Shown here: positions 34,010-38,962 of the stretch, piece by piece
Position numbering within the stretch: the first letter of the stretch is position 1
How the letters are laid out: each line of letters starts with the position of its first letter
Source: Candidatus Zixiibacteriota bacterium
GTDB taxonomy: Bacteria > Zixibacteria > MSB-5A5 > GN15 > PGXB01
Direction of reading: 5' to 3'
Assembly: GCA_026397505.1 (NCBI GenBank)
Contig: JAPLUR010000041.1
Location: 1 to 38,962, forward strand
Length of the DNA: 38,962 nucleotides
Translations under genes and position numbers: made by a program
The notes under the pieces: model-generated
Database searches by the model: none
What the model was told of the DNA's origin: nothing
What the model saw: the letters and a program-made list of their open reading frames with translations, nothing else

Positions 34010-35986
34010 ATGAACCATCTGGATAAAATAGACAATTCCTGCGACCTCAAGAAGCTCGATGAAACGCAGTTGACAGAATTGGCCGAGGAGATTCGTCAGG
34101 AAATAATTTCGATCGTAGCCGAAACGGGAGGGCATCTCTCATCAAACCTCGGGGCGGTTGAACTGACTCTGGCGTTACACTATTGCTTTGACATCCCGAA
34201 TGATAAGATTGTCTGGGATGTCGGGCATCAGTGCTATATCCATAAGATGCTGACCGGCCGTCGGGAACAGATGAAAATGCTGCGTCAATATGATGGCCCG
34301 GCCGGATTCCCCAAGAGAGAGGAATCGCCGGCCGATCCCTTTGGCTCGGGACATGCCTCGACCTCCATTTCGGCGGCGCTCGGGCTGGCCGCGGCGCGGG
34401 ATAATCTGGGATTGCACCATAAGGTTGTGGCTGTCGTTGGGGACGGCGCTCTGACCGGGGGCCTCTCTTATGAGGGGCTCAATAATGCCGGGGCCGCGAA
34501 GAAGGACCTTCTGGTCATTTTGAACGACAACAAAATGTCAATTTCAAGTAACGTTGGCGCCATTTCCAAATATCTGACCAATATCATGGCTGACCAGCGA
34601 TTCAATAAACTGAGAAATCAAATTTGGGAATTGACCGGAAGATTCAAACGCCGGGATAAGATCAGGGCGGTCGTTTCGGACATCGAGGACTCGGTGAAAG
34701 GTCTCTTTGTTCCCGGTTTCCTCTTTGATAAGCTGGGATTCCGATATTTCGGCCCGATCGATGGTCATAATTTGCCGCTTCTGATCAAGACGGTCAATCA
34801 TATTAAGGACCTTCCCGGGCCGATTATGCTTCATGTTGTCACGGTCAAGGGGAAAGGTTATCCGCCGGCTGAGGCCGATGCCACCAAGTTTCATGGGGTC
34901 GGCTCTTTTGACAAAATAACGGGCAAGACACGCCCCTCGCAGGGACTTCCGCCATATACAAATATTTTTGGTGAGACGATGCTGGAACTGGCGCAGAATA
35001 ATCCGCGGATCATTGCTATCACAGCCGCCATGACCGCCGGCACGGGATTGAGCAAGTTTGCCGAGAAATATCCCGACCGGTTCTATGATGTCGGCATTGC
35101 CGAGGCGCATGCCTCCTGCTTTGCGGCCGGACTGGCTGCCGGCGGCGCCCGACCGTTTGTCGCTATTTATTCCACTTTTCTCCAGCGGGCCTATGACCAG
35201 ATTATCCATGATATCGCCCTTCAGAAACTGCCCGTGGTCTTCTGTGTTGATCGGGCCGGACTGGTAGGGGAGGATGGCCCCACGCATCATGGCTGCTTTG
35301 ACCTCTCTTTCCTTTCGGCTGTCCCCAATCTCACTATCATGGCGCCGAAGGATGGTGATGAACTCCGCTCCATGCTTCACCTTCTGGCCGAAAGTGAGCT
35401 TGATGGCCCCTGTGTTGTCCGTTACCCTCGCGCCGCTATTCCCTCGCCAATGACCAATGCTCTCGAACCGATAGAATGGGGTAAATGGGAACTGCTGCAC
35501 GGTGAAGGGGAGACGGCGGTTATTGCCGTTGGTACGATGGTGGAAACGGCTCTGAAAGCTCACGAGGTTCTTAAAGGCGAAAAGGAGTTCGCCATTGTAA
35601 ACGCCCGCTTTATCAAGCCGCTGGATATTGATTTTCTGAATTATTGCATGGATACATATAAGAGCATCATTACAATCGAAGAAAACAGCGCTGTCGGCGG
35701 TTTGGGGCAGATGGTCGGGAGTTACCTTGAAGCCAACGGTTTTAAGGGAAGATTTCTGTCGTTTGCCATTCCCGATAATTTTATTCATCACGGGCACCGC
35801 AATAAGCTTCTGGCTGAAATTGGTCTTGATACCGACACCCTGGTCGAGGCGCTCAGAAAAATCGACAGCGTCAAACGGACTTTTCTTCAAAAAATAACTT
35901 TTCGCAAAATAGATTATCGCAAGTCGCAGGCTTTAACCGGAGAGCCTGCGGCCAATGGTACCTCCGGCAAACATTATATTAAATGA
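34010..35986 (+). CDS. dxs: 1-deoxy-D-xylulose-5-phosphate synthase
   Basis: DXS condenses pyruvate and glyceraldehyde 3-phosphate, the first step of the MEP isoprenoid pathway, using thiamine diphosphate. The 658-residue protein has ThDP-binding GDGALTGGLSYEGLNNAG (about 144-161) and NDNKMSIS, the early SNLGAVELTLALHY and WDVGHQCYIHKMLTGR, the middle transketolase domain (FYDVGIAEAHA, DRAGLVGEDGPTHHG) and the C-terminal domain. The final 30 or so residues extend past the usual end of the family. It directly follows the prenyl synthase gene, so precursor supply and chain synthesis are co-transcribed. Confidence 0.97.
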   Translation: MNHLDKIDNSCDLKKLDETQLTELAEEIRQEIISIVAETGGHLSSNLGAVELTLALHYCFDIPNDKIVWDVGHQCYIHKMLTGRREQMKMLRQYDGPAGFPKREESPADPFGSGHASTSISAALGLAAARDNLGLHHKVVAVVGDGALTGGLSYEGLNNAGAAKKDLLVILNDNKMSISSNVGAISKYLTNIMADQRFNKLRNQIWELTGRFKRRDKIRAVVSDIEDSVKGLFVPGFLFDKLGFRYFGPIDGHNLPLLIKTVNHIKDLPGPIMLHVVTVKGKGYPPAEADATKFHGVGSFDKITGKTRPSQGLPPYTNIFGETMLELAQNNPRIIAITAAMTAGTGLSKFAEKYPDRFYDVGIAEAHASCFAAGLAAGGARPFVAIYSTFLQRAYDQIIHDIALQKLPVVFCVDRAGLVGEDGPTHHGCFDLSFLSAVPNLTIMAPKDGDELRSMLHLLAESELDGPCVVRYPRAAIPSPMTNALEPIEWGKWELLHGEGETAVIAVGTMVETALKAHEVLKGEKEFAIVNARFIKPLDIDFLNYCMDTYKSIITIEENSAVGGLGQMVGSYLEANGFKGRFLSFAIPDNFIHHGHRNKLLAEIGLDTDTLVEALRKIDSVKRTFLQKITFRKIDYRKSQALTGEPAANGTSGKHYIK

Positions 35987-35987
35987 T

Positions 35988-36875
35988 ATGCGCTTTGGAA
36001 TATTAGCCAATTTTCAGCGTCCCGACGCCGCCGATGCCGTGATTTCCGCGGTTCGCTGGTGTCATGCCCACGAACATCAGGTCTATCTCTGCAACGATAT
36101 CAAATCCTTTGTTAATCTTGAAGCTTCCTACTGCGAGCTGGATAATATGTGGGAGCATATTGATGTATTGGTCTCGATGGGGGGCGATGGCACCATGCTG
36201 GCCTCGGTGCGCGCCCTGGGAGGACATTCGATACCGATTCTTGGCGTCAATCTCGGGTCGCTCGGGTTCCTGACCCAATTGACCGGCGACCAGTTGGAAT
36301 ATGCCCTGGATAGAGTGGAACAGAAAGATTACCGCATTGAAGAGCGGTTGGTGCTTAAGACCGAGGTGTTCAACGGCGCTGAACTGGTGTACCCGTACGC
36401 TCTCAATGATGTTGTCATTGATAAGGGAAATGTCAGCCGGGTGATTAATCTCAGCCTTTACGCCAACAACGAATATATCTGCTCCTATACCGCCGACGGT
36501 TTGATCGTTTCAACCCCGACCGGCTCGACCGCCTATTCGCTGGCGGTGGGGGGGCCGATACTGAATCCGATCATGGAGGCGATTATTGTCTCGCCGATAT
36601 CACCATTCTCGCTCACCAGCCGGCCGTTGATATTCCCGCCGAGCAGTACCCTGGAAATTCGTCTCCGCTCGGAGCATGGCAGCGCCATGCTGACCATTGA
36701 CGGACAGGTGGCAACCGAATCGAGCCCGACCGGCAAGATCAATATTTCGCGTGCCGAACATACGGTGAAACTGATAAAGTTCCCTGAGAATTCGTTTTAT
36801 ACGATACTGAGGAACAAATTGCACTGGGGCAAACTCCCCGTAGTCGATTTCAAAAAGGCGGAATTTAAGGAATAG
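35988..36875 (+). CDS. nadK: NAD kinase
   Basis: NadK phosphorylates NAD to NADP. The 295-residue protein has the phosphate-donor loop SMGGDGTM (Asp67), NLGSLGFLT, the NAD-binding NDVVIDKGNVSRVI, and TPTGSTAYSLAVGGPI. I place the start at ATG 35988, one base after the dxs stop, because the family begins at this beta strand (MRFGILAN). There is no clear Shine-Dalgarno; an in-frame ATG at 35955 lies inside dxs with GGAG about 12 bases upstream and cannot be ruled out. It ends the isoprenoid operon. Confidence 0.95.
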   Translation: MRFGILANFQRPDAADAVISAVRWCHAHEHQVYLCNDIKSFVNLEASYCELDNMWEHIDVLVSMGGDGTMLASVRALGGHSIPILGVNLGSLGFLTQLTGDQLEYALDRVEQKDYRIEERLVLKTEVFNGAELVYPYALNDVVIDKGNVSRVINLSLYANNEYICSYTADGLIVSTPTGSTAYSLAVGGPILNPIMEAIIVSPISPFSLTSRPLIFPPSSTLEIRLRSEHGSAMLTIDGQVATESSPTGKINISRAEHTVKLIKFPENSFYTILRNKLHWGKLPVVDFKKAEFKE

Positions 36876-36952
36876 ATATTTTATTGCGCAGCAGGCTGAC
36901 TCTTCGGCTTTGTATCCAGATTAAAGTGCGAATTCCCGTCCAATCAATCCAG

Positions 36953-37846
36953 TCAATTCTTTAGAAGCCAATACAGCAATTCAATTTCGCTTGGTTTATT
37001 AGAAATATTGATTCTATTTGCAATTGGTATTCGCGCAACTTGCGTCAAGTAAGAACCTCTGTCGGCCGTATAAATAGACCATCTGCCATTTATATATTTC
37101 ATTTCATAAGTTTTGGTAAGAGCGAACTTTTCATCTGAAACGGAAATATCCTGCCATCTATAATACGCGGTTAATTGAAATTGGATAATGCTAAGTGTGT
37201 CTATAATAAGGTCTATGACCTGTACTTCTAATGCCCCCGGCGTTAAGAACCATTCAAGAGGCAGTCTATGCTCTTCCATATATTTGGTACGCCATATATA
37301 ACCCCAAAATGCTGAGTCGATGACGGCAGTACTTTTCCCCACATTTTTTAGAGACAGAAAGATATTGTATGCGTCCGCAGGACAAATGCGATGCAAAACC
37401 GCAGACATGCTATCCTGCCTTTTGAGATCACTTTGCGCAACAGGGAGAATCGTGAGTTCTGGCCTTAATGCAAATCGCTGGAGTGAGTTATCTTTTTGGA
37501 CGGTGCTTGGGGGGAACTCAACATCATTTGCTGAGGTCACCGTGGCAGCAGTGATGAGAGACGGCAAGGCCCTTTGATTCATGGTCAAGACATTGACGGA
37601 ATCTTGGAGCGCAGCATATTTATCTTGAATTGTAGTCATAATTGTATCATAATGCGCTTGGATTCTATTATTGATGATGTCGCCTTGTCTCTTGTTGTTT
37701 TGAAAAACAATTATAGTAAAGATACCACCTGCTATTATGAGGCCGCGTATTAACAATGCGCGGTTGCCCTTGTATGTTCCACCGAATGTAGCCCAATAAA
37801 CTGCAACAACCAAGGCGATCTCAACAATCAGAAGGATGGTGTTCAT
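36953..37846 (-). CDS. Unknown membrane-anchored protein, AT-rich
   Basis: The frame gives 297 residues from ATG 37846 (or 309 from TTG 37882). It begins with two hydrophobic segments (TILLIVEIALVVAVYWATFG and, after a short basic loop, ALLIRGLIIAGGIFTIIVF), followed by a helical, possibly coiled-coil region (QAHYDTIMTTIQDKYAALQDSV) and a soluble C-terminal domain of about 180 residues with strand-like pattern. I recognise no family. Base composition is visibly more AT-rich than in the surrounding genes, and the gene is alone on the minus strand next to a tRNA, which suggests an accessory, possibly acquired gene. No Shine-Dalgarno is seen. Confidence 0.65.
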   Translation of the reverse strand: MNTILLIVEIALVVAVYWATFGGTYKGNRALLIRGLIIAGGIFTIIVFQNNKRQGDIINNRIQAHYDTIMTTIQDKYAALQDSVNVLTMNQRALPSLITAATVTSANDVEFPPSTVQKDNSLQRFALRPELTILPVAQSDLKRQDSMSAVLHRICPADAYNIFLSLKNVGKSTAVIDSAFWGYIWRTKYMEEHRLPLEWFLTPGALEVQVIDLIIDTLSIIQFQLTAYYRWQDISVSDEKFALTKTYEMKYINGRWSIYTADRGSYLTQVARIPIANRINISNKPSEIELLYWLLKN

Positions 37847-37853
37847 ATTATTA

Positions 37854-37882
37854 ATTCTAGCATCAAACAATTTGTAGTGCAA
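37854..37882 (-). promoter_or_regulatory. Possible promoter of the AT-rich membrane-protein gene
   Basis: On the minus strand TTGCAC (37877-37882), 17 bases and TAGAAT (37854-37859) form a good match. The -10 ends seven bases before ATG 37846, so the transcript would be leaderless or nearly so. Confidence 0.35.
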
Positions 37883-38079
37883 TCACTTTTTTCTGTCGTC
37901 GGATTTGATTAATATGTAGTGGGGCTCAACCTCTTGCCGCATAACAGGATGGCAGGGGTGGGCCGTTTGGCTTTGATATCTCTTTCCGCAGCGTGACGTT
38001 CTAAAACCTGTAATTAGAGTCAAGTGGTGAGCCGTGTCTCAGGTCTGCGCATTTTCTGCTTGCGTATCCCCACATTATA

Positions 38080-38085
38080 TATAAT
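38080..38085 (+). promoter_or_regulatory. -10 element upstream of tRNA-Gly
   Basis: A perfect TATAAT lies 12 bases before the first base of tRNA-Gly, inside an alternating AT run. The -35 is poor (TGCTTG at 38057-38062 with a 17-base spacer). Transcription would start almost at the mature 5' end. Confidence 0.35.
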
Positions 38086-38097
38086 ATTCTGCCAGCC

Positions 38098-38171
38098 GCG
38101 GGAGTAACTCAGTTGGCTAGAGTCACAGCCTTCCAAGCTGTTGGTCGCGGGTTCGAGCCCCGTCTCCCGCT
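38098..38171 (+). tRNA. tRNA-Gly (anticodon UCC)
   Basis: The 74-base cloverleaf is complete: 7-bp acceptor GCGGGAG/CTCCCGC, D stem ACTC/GAGT, anticodon stem ACAGC/GCTGT with loop CTTCCAA (anticodon TCC), 5-base variable region and T arm GCGGG-TTCGAGC-CCCGT with one G-U pair. The discriminator base is T. The 3' CCA is not encoded, so a CCA-adding enzyme is required. A run of six T follows one base later and may help termination. In E. coli the glycine tRNA with this anticodon also stands upstream of tRNA-Thr and tufB. Confidence 0.97.
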
Positions 38172-38276
38172 CTTTTTTATGCCGGTCAATCATTTTCAGG
38201 AGTTTTTTAAGAAAAAATGAAAGATTTTTGAAAAAATTGCATAATTTTCTGCCAAGCGGGTTAAGATGGGACTTAT

Positions 38277-38295
38277 CCTGCTGATATATAGCAGG
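38277..38295 (+). other. Hairpin in the spacer between tRNA-Gly and tRNA-Thr
   Basis: CCTGCT (38277-38282) and AGCAGG (38290-38295) form a perfect 6-bp stem with a 7-base AT loop. Outside it, TTATCC (38274-38279 region) and GGGATAA (38316-38322) could form an alternative or outer pairing. There is no T run directly after it, so it is not a classical terminator. The whole spacer 38172-38464 has no open reading frame I can support and no recognisable riboswitch. Confidence 0.35.
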
Positions 38296-38378
38296 TTAGG
38301 CGAGCCGGAGGTATGGGATAAATAGCCTATCTAAACATCTAAATCATATAAATTTAAAGGGTTTGGCATAAATATTTC

Positions 38379-38408
38379 TTGACAGGTTATTCCTTTATGC
38401 TTTATACT
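38379..38408 (+). promoter_or_regulatory. Strong promoter for tRNA-Thr-tuf
   Basis: A perfect -35 TTGACA (38379-38384) is followed after 18 bases by TATACT (38403-38408), one mismatch from the -10 consensus. The upstream 40 bases are AT-rich, as in an UP element. Transcription would begin near 38415, at the base of a small stem-loop, CTCGC/GCGAG (38414-38430). The strength fits a tRNA and EF-Tu transcript. Confidence 0.65.
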
Positions 38409-38464
38409 TAAGGCTCGCTTTAATGGCGAGTTATGTCTTTTTTTGAGACTTGAAAATGAATCTG

Positions 38465-38537
38465 GCCCAAGTAGCTCAGTTGGTAGAGCACATCCTTGGT
38501 AAGGATGAGGTCACCAGTTCAATCCTGGTCTTGGGCT
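38465..38537 (+). tRNA. tRNA-Thr (anticodon GGU)
   Basis: The 73-base cloverleaf is complete: acceptor GCCCAAG/CTTGGGC, D stem GCTC/GAGC, anticodon stem CATCC/GGATG with loop TTGGTAA (anticodon GGT), variable AGGTC and T arm ACCAG-TTCAATC-CTGGT. The discriminator is T and CCA is not encoded. It lies 30 bases upstream of tuf, and both are probably on one transcript, as in the thrT-tufB unit of E. coli. Confidence 0.97.
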
Positions 38538-38567
38538 CTTAAAATAGTAGCCGGGGAGTTCGCAGTT

Positions 38568-38962
38568 ATGGCGAAGGAGAAATTTGTTCGGACGAAGCTG
38601 CACGTTAATGTGGGGACGATCGGTCATGTCGATCATGGAAAGACGACCTTGACGGCGGCGATCACGATGATATTGAACCGTCGGGGTCTGTCGTCGGTTC
38701 GGACCTTTGATTCGATTGACAATGCGCCCGAGGAGCGGGAGCGCGGGATAACGATAGCGACGGCGCATGTGGAGTATGAGACGGAGAAGCGCCACTATGC
38801 TCATGTTGACTGTCCGGGTCACGCCGACTATGTGAAGAACATGATTACGGGTGCGGCGCAGATGGATGGAGCGGTATTGGTGGTGAGTGCGGCGGATGGT
38901 CCGATGCCTCAGACGCGGGAGCATATCCTTCTGGCTCGTCAGGTTGGGGTTCCGTATATCAT
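38568..38962 (+). CDS. tuf: Elongation factor Tu, 3' end beyond the window
   Basis: EF-Tu brings aminoacyl-tRNA to the ribosome as a GTP complex. The 131 visible residues start [19 protein letters not shown], followed by the P loop GHVDHGKTT, the switch I part EERERGITI and switch [23 protein letters not shown] lies nine bases before the ATG. The codon use is strikingly uniform, as expected for a very highly expressed gene. The frame is open to the right edge. The leading tRNA-Thr marks this as the tufB-type copy; whether another tuf copy exists cannot be seen. Confidence 0.98.
   Translation, partial: MAKEKFVRTKLHVNVGTIGHVDHGKTTLTAAITMILNRRGLSSVRTFDSIDNAPEERERGITIATAHVEYETEKRHYAHVDCPGHADYVKNMITGAAQMDGAVLVVSAADGPMPQTREHILLARQVGVPYI

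Noticed and set aside
34544-35890. 448-codon open frame antisense to dxs
   Set aside because: The sense strand encodes DXS with all motifs, and the antisense frame has no recognisable feature or ribosome site.
37883-38097. Integration site or attachment repeat at tRNA-Gly
   Set aside because: I see no repeat of the tRNA 3' end and no integrase gene; the AT-rich gene lies on the 5' side of the tRNA, not the usual side.
38172-38464. Riboswitch or T-box in the tRNA-Gly/tRNA-Thr spacer
   Set aside because: Hairpins are present, but I find no conserved core of a known riboswitch or T-box and the downstream genes are a tRNA and tuf.
38511-38924. 137-codon antisense frame over tRNA-Thr and tuf
   Set aside because: It covers a tRNA and the highly conserved EF-Tu start, and its repetitive His/Arg composition reflects tuf codon bias.

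Overview
The window looks like a chromosomal core region of a diderm (Gram-negative-type) bacterium with moderate GC. It is packed with housekeeping genes, nearly all on the + strand, with many stop/start overlaps. Evidence for two membranes is a MlaE/MlaF-type lipid transporter pair, a predicted outer-membrane beta-barrel protein ending in Phe, and an NlpC/P60 lipoprotein. Glutamine synthetase of the short GSI-alpha type, the GatA/GatB amidotransferase, Shine-Dalgarno sites inside operons and the mixture of families suggest an uncultivated FCB-group lineage (Zixibacteria-like). That placement is an impression from the proteins, not a demonstrated result.

Layout. (1) 3-893: the 3' end of a PEBP/YbhB-like gene faces a PtsN-like EIIA gene. 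(2) 1141-7946: aspS, phoH, a 7TM-HD phosphohydrolase gene, ybeY and a CorC/HlyC-type transporter gene, linked by overlaps or short gaps. (3) 7947-8364: an AT-rich gap with an apparently frameshifted minus-strand gene and the glnA promoter. (4) 8365-16455: glnA, gatA, an alpha/beta hydrolase gene with an in-frame amber codon, gatB, purN, purC, purH. (5) 16482-25067: a promoter followed by a Smg/DUF494 gene, coaBC, a family-4 uracil-DNA glycosylase gene, dnaB, mlaE, mlaF, radA, a flavin reductase gene and tgt. (6) 25026-29640: a minus-strand beta-barrel gene, then an unknown secreted protein gene, uppS, cdsA, a UbiA-family prenyltransferase gene and an NlpC/P60 lipoprotein gene (envelope and lipid synthesis). 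(7) 29762-36875: uvrC, then xseA, xseB, a polyprenyl diphosphate synthase gene, dxs and nadK (DNA repair plus isoprenoid precursor supply). (8) 36953-38962: an AT-rich minus-strand membrane-protein gene, tRNA-Gly(UCC), a strong promoter, tRNA-Thr(GGU) and the 5' end of tuf.

Functional links. Isoprenoid supply (dxs, polyprenyl diphosphate synthase) and use (UppS, UbiA) lie in two neighbouring clusters with CdsA. Four DNA repair or replication functions (UDG, DnaB, RadA, UvrC/XseAB) are spread through the second half. Aspartyl-tRNA synthetase, GatA/B, Tgt, YbeY, EF-Tu and two tRNAs serve translation.

I found no CRISPR array, insertion sequence, prophage, toxin-antitoxin pair or recognisable defence system, and nothing I would call a new multi-gene system. 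The most notable items are an in-frame TAG separating the nucleophile from the rest of the catalytic triad in the hydrolase, a perfect hairpin between a Shine-Dalgarno and the 7TM-HD start codon, a probable frameshifted gene upstream of glnA, several transcription-unit heads that look leaderless, and an unexplained structured spacer between tRNA-Gly and tRNA-Thr-tuf.
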